Shown: positions 8,464-16,391 of the stretch, piece by piece
How positions within the stretch are numbered: position 1 is the stretch's first letter
Layout of the letters: the number at the start of each line of letters is the position of its first letter
Virus record (IMG/VR): IMGVR_UViG_3300028392_000206
Location: 1 to 31,897 of that record
From: a virus
DNA length: 31,897 nt
Direction: 5' to 3' (one strand)
Translations under genes and position numbers: made by a program
Notes under the pieces: model-generated
Databases searched by the model: none
What the model saw: only the letters and a program-made list of their open reading frames with translations
What the model was told of the DNA's origin: nothing

Positions 8464-11330
8464 TGAAAGCCTGCCCAGATAAAAATAATGAAGACTACAT
8501 AAAGCTACAAGATGCTTTTGGTAAAGGTAAAGCTCAAATTGCTTTTTTTAGAAAAGGCGATGGGTCTATTCCTTCTATTAAGGAGGCTGAAAAATTATTA
8601 GGGGTAGAGGCTCAATATGATAAAAAAAGATTTGAAGAATTTTTAAAAGAGCAACCTTATACCATACCTACATTTGCCCAAACAATAAATGAAACAGCTG
8701 CTAAGGTTGTTAAATCCTTAAAAACTAATGCCAATTCTTTTATTCAAGGTGTCTTCCCAAGATTTAATGATAAAGTATTTGTTGATGGTCAAATTGTAGC
8801 TATGAAAAAAGGTCAGGCTACAGAAGGAATGGCCTTTAAAACTATTAGTGCAATAACTCAAAAAAGAGCAGAATTAAATCAAGAAAATAGAATAAAAGAC
8901 GAGGCTGCAAAATCATCTATGGATTTTTGGAATAAAGAAAAATATAATAATAAGGTTCACTTTATTATTGCGATGGAAAATCCAAAAAAGTATGACATAC
9001 AAGGATTCCCGCAATATCAAAAATTTATGGATGAATATAGGGGAAGAATGGATAATGTTTATAATACCCTTAATTCTATTAAAGATGTTCCATATTTAGA
9101 AGATTATTTTCCACATTTTTGGGAAAAGCCACAAGATGTAGAAAAGTTTTTTTCAAATTCATATGGAGGTAAAAATCCATTAGAGGGTAATAAATCATTT
9201 TTAAAGCAAAGATTTTTTTCTGATATTAAAGCAGGTATAGATGCTGGATATAGATTAGTTACAGACAATCCTGAAGAAATAGTTAGATTGGCTGAAATGA
9301 ATGCCCTTAAATTTAAAATGGGTAATGATTTATTTAACATTTGCAAGGAAGAAGGGTGGACTAAATATGTAAAAATAGGAGAAAAAGCACCAGAAGGGTA
9401 TAGTTTAGTTAATGACCCTATGTTTAAAAGAATGGCTGCCTTTGGTAAAAAAGTATCAGAAGAAGATGTTGCTATGGCGGCAGAAGAAGGGAAGGCTATA
9501 AAACCAGAAGCAGGTCTTGCTATGGGTGCGTATTATTTACCTAATGAGGTTGCTAAGATTTTTAATAACGATTTAAGTAAGGGTCTTGCCGGTGTTCCTA
9601 TAGTAAAAGATTTTCATAAGGCAATAACTAATTTTAATAACCTTAAAAATTCATTTCAGTTAGGACTTAGTGGATTCCACGGAGTTGGTACCTCTATAAA
9701 TGCAGGTATAGTTTCTTGGAGTATTGGTAAGGGTAAAATATTAACAGGCAACCCAAAAAACATGGTTGAGGGTGCAAGAATGATGGCTGAAGGTTTTACT
9801 ATATTACCTACCGTTATAAGAGATTATGCTAATTACAAAAAGGTTATAGGAGATTATTTAGGAGGTAGGTCTTCTGTTGAGGTAGAAAGACTTATAATGG
9901 CTAATATGAATCCCATAGCTGAAAAAAAATGGTCTATAAATGCTAATTATAATTTAAAAAAATCATTATATAAACTTAGGGGTGGGGATTTAAAATATGG
10001 ATTTAATGCCGCCTTCCATTTAGCTACCTTACCTATTGAACTTGCTGCAAAGCCTATTATGGAAATTCACGTTCCTAGGGTTAAAACAATGGCTTATTTA
10101 AAGATTGTTGAAAATGAATTATCCTTAAGACCCGGTCTTACAAATGGAGAAATACAATTAGTGTGTCAAAGAGCCTCAGCATCTGTGGATGATTTATTTG
10201 GACAGGTAAACTATGATAATTTATTTTGGGATAAGATAATTAAAGATTTAGGATTTACGTCTGTTCGTTCTTTGGGATGGACAGGTGGTACTATAAGGGC
10301 TATAGGTGGTGGTATTGCGGATATACCAGAATCAATTTCAAGAACTACAAAAGGACAAGGCCCAACATTTAGAACAAACTATTTAACCGGCTTAGTTACC
10401 ACTACAGGTTTATGGGGCGGAATGTTGTATTATATGTTTAATGGCAAATCACCTGATAAATTACAGGATTATTATATAATACCAACTGGTCTTAAAAATC
10501 CAGATGGAACTGAATTAAGTATTCCTCTTCCTACCTATATGAAGGATGCAGCCTCCTATACTAAGGATGTTTTAGATGCCAAATATGGAAGGACATTGTC
10601 TAAAAAAGCTTCTCCTTTTATTTCAGAAGCTGTGGAATTATTAAATAATCAAGATTTCTTTAAGCAACCTATATATGATGAGGAAGACCCATGGTATAAA
10701 CAAGGTAAGGATATATTAGATTATGAGTTTAAATCATTAGCTCCTTTTGGATTTAGGAAACAACCCGGCCCAGATCAGCCATTTTTTTCAGAACAATCAA
10801 TGTTGGCTAAGATTGGTTTAACAAAAGCCCCTTCAGAATTTACAAGAACTAGCCTAGAGGAGACTATAAATGAACAATTTGTAAAAGAATGGGATAAGTC
10901 AAGAAGAACAGCTGGATATGACCCTGAAAAGAGTGCGTATAAAAAGGTATTACAAGAACAAGCGGAAGAGGGTATACCATTTGGAGAAATGTCATTAGAG
11001 GATAAACAAAAAGCTGGATTGGTAGACAAACAAGGCAGAGTGATAGACCCCAAGAAGGTTAAGAATTTTATGTCTACTGCAAGGCTTACAAAGGCTCAGA
11101 GGTCATTTAAGGCATTAAGTTCTGAAGGTCAGCTAAAGGTTATAAGCAAACTTAAAAAAGAAGACCTAGATGAACTATTGACTAATAGAAGGGTTCTAAA
11201 AACAGGTCCTGCATTTGAGAAATTAAGAAGAGAGAAGCCAGAATTTTTCAAAAACAAACAACTTAAAGATGCCTATGAAATGGCTACAAAAAGAAAGTTT
11301 GTAGAAACAGAAGAAACTCCTAAGGATTAA
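8463..11330 (+). CDS. Large virion-associated (polyvalent-type) protein, 955 aa
   Basis: The N-terminus (MKACPDKNNEDYIKLQDAF) has the C-P-D...F pattern of a conserved phage internal protein. Residues ~208-220 read VPYLEDYFPHFWE, and ~390-410 read FNNLKNSFQLGLSGFH, two hallmarks I associate with the large polyvalent/LPD-type proteins of phages and conjugative elements. There are several hydrophobic patches (such as TTGLWGGMLYYMF at ~650), a Lys-rich C-terminus and no signal peptide or clear catalytic motif. Size, position at the end of the ejection block and the patches suggest it travels with the genome into the host. It is followed at once by a promoter, so it closes the upstream transcription unit. 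A virion RNA polymerase is possible, but I see no D-F-D-G-D-type motif. Confidence 0.55.
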   Translation: MKACPDKNNEDYIKLQDAFGKGKAQIAFFRKGDGSIPSIKEAEKLLGVEAQYDKKRFEEFLKEQPYTIPTFAQTINETAAKVVKSLKTNANSFIQGVFPRFNDKVFVDGQIVAMKKGQATEGMAFKTISAITQKRAELNQENRIKDEAAKSSMDFWNKEKYNNKVHFIIAMENPKKYDIQGFPQYQKFMDEYRGRMDNVYNTLNSIKDVPYLEDYFPHFWEKPQDVEKFFSNSYGGKNPLEGNKSFLKQRFFSDIKAGIDAGYRLVTDNPEEIVRLAEMNALKFKMGNDLFNICKEEGWTKYVKIGEKAPEGYSLVNDPMFKRMAAFGKKVSEEDVAMAAEEGKAIKPEAGLAMGAYYLPNEVAKIFNNDLSKGLAGVPIVKDFHKAITNFNNLKNSFQLGLSGFHGVGTSINAGIVSWSIGKGKILTGNPKNMVEGARMMAEGFTILPTVIRDYANYKKVIGDYLGGRSSVEVERLIMANMNPIAEKKWSINANYNLKKSLYKLRGGDLKYGFNAAFHLATLPIELAAKPIMEIHVPRVKTMAYLKIVENELSLRPGLTNGEIQLVCQRASASVDDLFGQVNYDNLFWDKIIKDLGFTSVRSLGWTGGTIRAIGGGIADIPESISRTTKGQGPTFRTNYLTGLVTTTGLWGGMLYYMFNGKSPDKLQDYYIIPTGLKNPDGTELSIPLPTYMKDAASYTKDVLDAKYGRTLSKKASPFISEAVELLNNQDFFKQPIYDEEDPWYKQGKDILDYEFKSLAPFGFRKQPGPDQPFFSEQSMLAKIGLTKAPSEFTRTSLEETINEQFVKEWDKSRRTAGYDPEKSAYKKVLQEQAEEGIPFGEMSLEDKQKAGLVDKQGRVIDPKKVKNFMSTARLTKAQRSFKALSSEGQLKVISKLKKEDLDELLTNRRVLKTGPAFEKLRREKPEFFKNKQLKDAYEMATKRKFVETEETPKD

Positions 11331-11361
11331 TTTGGTAGTTTAAAATAAATTACTAAATTTG
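11331..11361 (+). promoter_or_regulatory. Bacteroidota-type promoter for the intergenic RNA
   Basis: TTTG at 11331-11334 and TAAATTTG at 11354-11361 are separated by 19 nt. This matches the Bacteroidota primary sigma consensus (TTTG/TTG, about 19-21 nt, TAnnTTTG). It begins immediately after the stop codon of the 955-aa gene. Transcription should start near 11367. Confidence 0.7.
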
Positions 11362-11366
11362 TATAG

Positions 11367-11462
11367 CAACTCCAATAATGTAGTAGAGTATATTATTGGG
11401 CAATGCCCGCTCCTTAAAGAAGAGCAGATAAAGCCCACTAACTCTACTTGGTGGGTTTTTTA
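11367..11462 (+). ncRNA. Putative small RNA with kissing loops
   Basis: A ~95-nt transcript is predicted from the promoter to the terminator. Hairpin 1 is an 8-bp perfect stem, CCAATAAT (11372-11379) with ATTATTGG (11392-11399), around a 12-nt loop. Hairpin 2 is GCTC (11409-11412) with GAGC (11422-11425) plus two further pairs. Hairpin 3 is the terminator. The loop of hairpin 1 contains AGTAGAGT (11382-11389), the exact reverse complement of ACTCTACT (11441-11448), which is the whole terminator loop. Such an 8-nt loop-loop match suggests a pseudoknot or intermolecular dimer. No ORF of note lies here, and I do not recognise a known RNA family. It could be a free small RNA or an attenuator controlling read-through to the fibre genes. 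Confidence 0.6.
11431..11462 (+). terminator. Rho-independent terminator
   Basis: The stem is CCCAC plus weaker pairs (11434-11440) with TTGGTGGG (11448-11455, including one G-T pair), extended at the base by A-T pairs and followed by a T tract (TTTTTT from 11456). The loop is ACTCTACT. It ends the short RNA that starts near 11367. Confidence 0.75.
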
Positions 11463-11768
11463 TTGGATGTAGTCAAAGCAATATGGCTACTGCAACTGAA
11501 AGTTAGTTACAGACTAATGGAGGTAAAAGCATAAGGTCTAACTCTCCGATATTTTACTTTTAAATGAATGGTATAGCTTCACGACTTGCAGTAACCATTC
11601 AGCCTCACTTAACGAAGAGTTCACGCCTATTGGTTAGACGGTAAGATAATAAGTCAGTTCTCTATAGGGGGCAGGGGGCTGACTTACCATTTTACTTACC
11701 TTCTTTCTCTAGTTACAACCTTTGGTTAGGTGGATGTTTAGTGCTAATTTATACTCGCTATTTTTTGT
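11463..11768 (+). other. Structured non-coding leader before the fibre operon
   Basis: About 300 nt without a convincing ORF but with many inverted repeats: GTAGTC (11469-11474) with GGCTAC (11485-11490); GTCTAAC (11536-11542) with GTTAGAC (11633-11639), which encloses GAATGGT (11566-11572) with ACCATTC (11594-11600); and TAAGTCAG (11650-11657) with CTGACTTA (11679-11686). The last pair encloses AGGGGGCAGGGGG. A tRNA cloverleaf was looked for and not found. The density of perfect 6-8 bp stems suggests a second structured RNA or a long 5' leader. Confidence 0.4.
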
Positions 11769-11776
11769 TATATTTG
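11769..11776 (+). promoter_or_regulatory. -7 promoter element for the fibre operon
   Basis: TATATTTG fits the Bacteroidota TAnnTTTG element. The -33 region is weak (TTT at 11748-11750 instead of TTG). The expected start of transcription near 11783 leaves only ~8 nt before the ATG at 11791, a very short leader. This also argues that the in-frame ATG at 11722 is not the real start. Confidence 0.5.
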
Positions 11777-11790
11777 TACAAAATAGTTAT

Positions 11791-12330
11791 ATGTCGTTTA
11801 CAGCAAGTTTTACTGTCAGCCAAAGCGTAACAGGAACATCCTTAACAATTAATGATACCTCTAGTTATAGTTCAGAAGGGAAAGGAACATTTACTTCTAG
11901 ACAATTATATTTGTACAAGGTTGATGGTACAACAGTTAAATTCCCATCTGGTAGTACAACAGATTATATAAACTTTAGCTTTGCTAGTTACCCAAGTGAT
12001 TCTATTACTATCACAGGTTTTACCCAAGATTTATGTTTAAGAATTGATTTAGTATTAACGCCTGCTTCTCCTGTATCAGGAAGTACCTATTTAAAAGAGA
12101 GTATTGTAACAATGGTAGGTTTTACTAATAATCAAATCTATTCAGCTTGCCAAATACTTGCTAACAATCCTGCTAGACAGAATGATGTGGTGTTTACAAG
12201 CAATCTATTAACCTTGAATAGGGAAAAGAATATAGCTATTAATGCTGGGACATATAGTGACCAATTCTCTTCTCAGTCAGCCTTAAACAGGGCTAACAAC
12301 ATTATATTGACTTCTAATATTAGATTCTAA
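11791..12330 (+). CDS. Tail/baseplate-type structural protein, 179 aa
   Basis: The start at 11791 (MSFTASFTVSQSVTG) was chosen over an in-frame ATG at 11722, because the longer version would add a low-quality hydrophobic stretch and would begin upstream of the promoter element at 11769. The protein is rich in Ser, Thr and aromatic residues and reads as beta sandwich (residues 1-110, opening with alternating strands around 'LTINDTSSYSSEGKGTF'), with an Asn-rich C-terminal helical part (about 125-179). Similar small proteins open fibre operons in Bacteroidota phages and probably attach fibres to the tail. Its stop overlaps the next start (TAATG). The structural role is inferred from position and composition. 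Confidence 0.5.
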   Translation: MSFTASFTVSQSVTGTSLTINDTSSYSSEGKGTFTSRQLYLYKVDGTTVKFPSGSTTDYINFSFASYPSDSITITGFTQDLCLRIDLVLTPASPVSGSTYLKESIVTMVGFTNNQIYSACQILANNPARQNDVVFTSNLLTLNREKNIAINAGTYSDQFSSQSALNRANNIILTSNIRF

Positions 12331-12878
12331 TGTATACTAACGCACAAGTTACAGCGATATTGCAATATGCAAATATATCTTTGTATTTAGGTGGTCAGGA
12401 GTTGGCCCAAGAGAGGTATTACACTTGGGTAAATGAAAACTCAGAGTTAAATATGATACAGGTATTTACTGAAAGTGTTACTGCTAATCAGCCATATTAT
12501 TTAGGTACAAATGCCTTTGATTTGACGGTAAATTATTTAGTTAGTTTAATAGGAAGATGGAAACAAAGGGCTATAGAGGTATCTGGTAATACACAAGGGG
12601 TAATTGCTGGTCAGCCATCAACAAATGTTTTAGTTCCATCTACTGTTTTAAGGTTAACTTATACAGCAACTGGTGGTGAGTCTACTATTACATTTAGTGG
12701 TGGTATAGGAAGAAGTTGTTATGATTTAACAAGGGGTGGTATTGATGTACAAAGCATTTTAACATACGGAACTCCAGCAGCCGGTAGTAATGATATTTTA
12801 TGGGTAAGTTCTACCGGTATTGTAACATTTGGTAGGACACTATCAGCTGGGGAGTTTGTAGCAATATATCTACAATAA
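12330..12878 (+). CDS. Tail structural protein, 182 aa
   Basis: Coupled by a one-base overlap to the preceding gene. The N-terminal ~100 residues look helical (MYTNAQVTAILQYANISLYL, then LVSLIGRWKQRAIEVSG). The C-terminal ~75 residues are beta-rich (VLRLTYTATGGESTITFSGG and VSSTGIVTFGRTLSAGEFVAIYL), resembling a small capping or fibre-attachment domain. The next gene, a fibre, follows after one base. I do not recognise a named family; a fibre adaptor is the best reading. Confidence 0.45.
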   Translation: MYTNAQVTAILQYANISLYLGGQELAQERYYTWVNENSELNMIQVFTESVTANQPYYLGTNAFDLTVNYLVSLIGRWKQRAIEVSGNTQGVIAGQPSTNVLVPSTVLRLTYTATGGESTITFSGGIGRSCYDLTRGGIDVQSILTYGTPAAGSNDILWVSSTGIVTFGRTLSAGEFVAIYLQ

Positions 12879-12879
12879 T

Positions 12880-15800
12880 ATGAGCCAACAAGGATTTTTT
12901 ACAGGTGATGTCAAGATAAGAAATGAAAATGGGGTATTGGTTGCTAACAATGGTATTGTTACAGCCACTAGTGGTATAACATCAGGTACAACAGGTACAA
13001 GTGGTTCTAGTGGAACATCAGGGGTTGCAGGTACATCAGCTAGATATGTAGATACTATTACGGCTACTTCTGGTCAAACAAATTTTAGTTCTACCTATGG
13101 GTATAATCCTGATTTAGTTGATGTATATGTAAATGGGGTTAAATTAAATAAGAATGATTTTTCAAGACCTACTAATACAAGTATAATTTTAAATACCGGG
13201 GTAATTGCTGGAGACATTGTAGAGATATATAATTATATATCTTATTATACTGCCACATCAGGAACTACTGGTACTTCTGGAACAACTGGAACATCTGGAA
13301 CATCTGGTATAAATGGGGCTTTTTATTTTTCTTTATCTACCTCATCTTTTACCCTAGGTAATGCAGGTAGTTTAATAATAAATACTAATTTATCCTATAG
13401 TCCATCTCAGTCAATAGTTATTTCTCATGACAATTCAAATTATCAGCAAAGTGAGGTTTCAAGTTATAACTCTACTACGGGGCTGTTAACATTTGGTGCA
13501 CCTAATTTAGTTATTGGTGGTGGAACCTATTCAAGTTGGTCTGTTAACATTGATGGAAAAGCTGGTACATCTGGTACAACAGGTACTAGCGGAACAAGTG
13601 GTCTTACTGGAACAAGTGGAACCACGGGTATAAATGGTACGTCTGGTACAAGTGGAATTAATGGAACAAATGGTACTAGTGGAACTAGTGGAAGCACAGG
13701 GACATCAGGTTCTTCAGGAACAACTGGAACTTCAGGTACTTCTGGTGCTAATGGTTCTTCGGGTATTTCAGGTTCATCTGGAACAACAGGTACAAGTGGT
13801 ACTTCTGGAACATCAGGTTCTAGCGGAATAGATGGGACAAGCGGTACAAGTGGCAGCTCTGGTTTGACTGGGAGTAATGGTACTTCAGGTTCAACAGGTA
13901 CATCAGGTTCTTCTGGTTCAAGTACGGGTGGTACATCAGGTACATCAGGTATAAATGGCGCAGGCGGTGCACAAGGGTATTATGGTTCTTTTTATGATAC
14001 CTCAACTCAAACAGCTGCAGTTGCTAATACGCCATATGCAATGAAATTAAATAGCTTAGATATTGCTTCAGGCGTATCTATTGTAAATAATGGGGGTAGT
14101 AATCCGACAAGAATTACAATTGCAAATAGTGGAATTTATAATATTCAATTTTCTGCACAATTTTATAGAACTAATAGTGGAACAGATTTAATTGATATTT
14201 GGTTAAGAAAAAATGGTTCAGATGTATCCCAAACAGATACGCAATTAGTAATGACAGGTGGTTCCGTTGCTTCTCAAATAGTCCCAGCTTGGAATTTTGT
14301 TGTAAATGCAACATCTGGAGATTATTATGAATTAATGTGGGCAACACCAGATACTCATATAGAAATATTAGCTCAAGTAGCACAAACAACTCCATTTGTA
14401 CATCCTGCTATACCATCAGTTATTTTAACTGTTGCTCAGGTATTATATTTACAGGAATCTACATCAGGTACTACAGGTACTTCTGGAACTAGTGGTGTAA
14501 ATGGTACTTCTGGTACTAGTGGTACAAGTGGAGGCACAGGTAGTAGTGGTGCATCAGGAAGTAGCGGTACATCAGGTACTTCTGGAACAACAGGAACAAG
14601 CGGTACTTCTGGAACAACTACAATGGCAATAGGTGGAACAATTACAAGTGCAACAGCAGGTTCAGTTTTATATGCAGGTGCTAGTGGTGTACTTGCTCAA
14701 AATAATGCAAACTTCTTTTGGGATAATACTAATACAAGATTGGGTATAGGAACTGCATCACCTACTGCGAGATTAAATGTTACAGGTTCTACAACTGCAT
14801 CAAGTGGATTTGGCTTATCAACTGTTATAAATCCTACTTTAGTTGCTGCTGCAAATGGTGATAAACTTATTGCATTAGATGTTACAGGAACTTTTACAAC
14901 AGGTAGTTTTACAGGTACATCTTCATTAATTGCAAGATTTAATGGTAATGTAATTATGGGTACTATTCCTTCCGTTATTTCATCTTTTACTTATGTACCT
15001 TTAACATTATCAAATAGTGCGTTTGCTGCTACTAAAGTTCAATTAGCTTTAGTAAATGGTGGAGGAGGTGGTGGTGCTGCAAGTGCGATTGACTTTTTTA
15101 CTTATACAGATGCAGGTAATGGATTGCCGGGAGTTCGTATTATAGCAGTAGATGATGGTAACTATTCTGGTGATTATCAAATACAAACAAAAGCACAAGG
15201 TTCAGTTGGTGCTGGTGCGTTATCAACTAAGTTTGTAATAATAGGAGGTTCTGGTAATATTGGGATAGGGACAACTACAGTAGGTTCAAAATTACAAGTA
15301 AATGGAAATGCTGCCATAGGATATAGTGCGAGTACTGCTGCTCCTTCAAATGGTTTAGTAGTTAGTGGAAATATTGGAATAGGTACAACCACAATAGGTA
15401 GTCAGTTTCAAGTAAACGGAAACGCAGCAATTGGTTATTCAGCGAGTACCGCTGCTCCAACCAATGGATTGGTTGTATCAGGTAATATGGCAATAGGTAC
15501 AACTACTATTACAAATGCTACAACAGATGTATTAACAATTAGTAAAAACCAAAATGATATTACAAAATTAATTATTAGTAATACTACAAGTGGTACAATA
15601 TCAAATGCAAGATTAAGTTTATTATCAAGTAGTGCTGCAGGTGCTTTTGAAGTAGGTAAATTTTCAGCAGCTTCAACTGGATACAAAATTATTACCGCAA
15701 ATAGTGGATTTTTATATAATCCAACTGCAGGAAATATTGCAATACTTAATGATGTTGCTGCAGGTAATATAATTTTTGCAGCAGGTGGTTCATCTACTGC

Positions 15801-16002
15801 TCAATTAACAATAGCTTCAACAGGTGCAATAACTGCTACTTCAACAATAACTTCAACTCAATACAATATATCAGCATTAAATACTGCTCCTGCAACTGCT
15901 ACATCAACAGGGACATTAGGAGAAATTAGATTTGCAGCAGGTGCTATATATGTATGTACTGCAACAAACACTTGGGTAAGAACATTATTAATAACATTCT
16001 AA
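12880..16002 (+). CDS. Collagen-like tail fibre 1, 1040 aa
   Basis: Modules in order: residues 1-55 hold an N-terminal strand and the first Gly-X-Y tract; ~60-125 a small globular domain (YVDTITATSGQTNFSS...); ~126-146 a Gly-X-Y tract; ~147-227 a beta module that recurs twice in fibre 2; ~228-365 a long Gly-Thr-Ser-type collagen-like tract; ~365-525 a C1q/TNF-like jelly-roll (YGSFYDTSTQTA ... YNIQFSAQFYR ... DIWLRKNGSDV ... PSVILTV); ~526-580 Gly-X-Y; then a long beta region with near-identical 38-residue repeats and a small C-terminal domain ending NTWVRTLLITF. Such a trimeric fibre should bind the host surface. There is no S74 chaperone at its end. A 113-aa accessory gene follows 16 nt later. 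Confidence 0.8.
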   Translation: MSQQGFFTGDVKIRNENGVLVANNGIVTATSGITSGTTGTSGSSGTSGVAGTSARYVDTITATSGQTNFSSTYGYNPDLVDVYVNGVKLNKNDFSRPTNTSIILNTGVIAGDIVEIYNYISYYTATSGTTGTSGTTGTSGTSGINGAFYFSLSTSSFTLGNAGSLIINTNLSYSPSQSIVISHDNSNYQQSEVSSYNSTTGLLTFGAPNLVIGGGTYSSWSVNIDGKAGTSGTTGTSGTSGLTGTSGTTGINGTSGTSGINGTNGTSGTSGSTGTSGSSGTTGTSGTSGANGSSGISGSSGTTGTSGTSGTSGSSGIDGTSGTSGSSGLTGSNGTSGSTGTSGSSGSSTGGTSGTSGINGAGGAQGYYGSFYDTSTQTAAVANTPYAMKLNSLDIASGVSIVNNGGSNPTRITIANSGIYNIQFSAQFYRTNSGTDLIDIWLRKNGSDVSQTDTQLVMTGGSVASQIVPAWNFVVNATSGDYYELMWATPDTHIEILAQVAQTTPFVHPAIPSVILTVAQVLYLQESTSGTTGTSGTSGVNGTSGTSGTSGGTGSSGASGSSGTSGTSGTTGTSGTSGTTTMAIGGTITSATAGSVLYAGASGVLAQNNANFFWDNTNTRLGIGTASPTARLNVTGSTTASSGFGLSTVINPTLVAAANGDKLIALDVTGTFTTGSFTGTSSLIARFNGNVIMGTIPSVISSFTYVPLTLSNSAFAATKVQLALVNGGGGGGAASAIDFFTYTDAGNGLPGVRIIAVDDGNYSGDYQIQTKAQGSVGAGALSTKFVIIGGSGNIGIGTTTVGSKLQVNGNAAIGYSASTAAPSNGLVVSGNIGIGTTTIGSQFQVNGNAAIGYSASTAAPTNGLVVSGNMAIGTTTITNATTDVLTISKNQNDITKLIISNTTSGTISNARLSLLSSSAAGAFEVGKFSAASTGYKIITANSGFLYNPTAGNIAILNDVAAGNIIFAAGGSSTAQLTIASTGAITATSTITSTQYNISALNTAPATATSTGTLGEIRFAAGAIYVCTATNTWVRTLLITF
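13561..13975 (+). repeat. Collagen-like (Gly-Thr-Ser)-type repeat tract in fibre 1
   Basis: About 138 residues of Gly-X-Y triplets, mostly GTS, GTT, GSS and GIN. At DNA level the codons are mixed (GGT/GGA, ACA/ACT/ACG, AGT/AGC/TCA/TCT), so protein periodicity is strict while DNA periodicity is loose. Shorter tracts of the same kind lie at 12967-13038 and 13255-13317. Confidence 0.9.
14457..14622 (+). repeat. Collagen-like repeat tract in fibre 1, distal
   Basis: About 55 residues of Gly-X-Y triplets (GTTGTSGTSGVNGTSG type) between the C1q-like domain and the distal beta region. Confidence 0.88.
15259..15486 (+). repeat. Tandem 114-nt (38-residue) repeat in fibre 1
   Basis: Two units, 15259-15372 and 15373-15486, plus the start of a third at 15487. 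The proteins agree at 34 of 38 positions by hand count (differences V/I, K/Q, L/F, S/T), but many codons differ synonymously: 9 of 16 in the stretch VNGNAAIGYSASTAAP. Confidence 0.9.
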
Positions 16003-16018
16003 TATAAAATAAAATAAA

Positions 16019-16360
16019 ATGGCAAAAATTCAACCACTTACATTGTGGATTAACGGAGAAACAAAACAAGCAACAAATTTCACTTTAAGGTCTGTAGGAG
16101 ATAATTTATCTCTAGTTCAATCAGGAGGTTATGCATCTTTTTATTATGAATTGCAATCAACTACAACTGATGAGCAAGGCAATGAAACTTACCAAAATAT
16201 CATTACTGCTAACCTAGACATTTCAGGTGCTGATTATGATACTTGGAATAATGACCCTACTTCAAATGCTTGGATTTATAATTGGGCAGTTGAAAAATTG
16301 AAATTAACACTTGTTGATGGGCCAGCTAAAATGGTTGTGACAACAGCTACTACAGCATAA
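16019..16360 (+). CDS. Fibre-associated small protein, 113 aa
   Basis: MAKIQPLTLWINGETKQATNF opens a compact, mainly beta protein with a Trp-rich C-terminal half (YDTWNNDPTSNAWIYNWAVEKL). This kind of protein recurs next to fibre genes in Bacteroidota phages and is likely a structural or assembly partner of the fibre; the exact role is not known to me. A truncated paralogue lies at 22146 after the second fibre block, so the [fibre + accessory] unit seems to have been duplicated. No membrane segments or catalytic motifs are seen. Confidence 0.55.
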   Translation: MAKIQPLTLWINGETKQATNFTLRSVGDNLSLVQSGGYASFYYELQSTTTDEQGNETYQNIITANLDISGADYDTWNNDPTSNAWIYNWAVEKLKLTLVDGPAKMVVTTATTA

Positions 16361-16391
16361 AATATAAAAAAAGAGAAGTAAAAACTGAGTA

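Noticed and set aside
11331-11790. tRNA gene in the gene-free region
   Set aside because: The GGTTAGACGG near 11632 recalls a T- or D-arm, but no 7-bp acceptor stem, anticodon arm and T-arm fit together.
11722-11790. Longer start for the first tail gene (ATG at 11722)
   Set aside because: It would begin upstream of the TATATTTG element and add a hydrophobic stretch not expected in this protein. The ATG at 11791 gives a coherent N-terminus.
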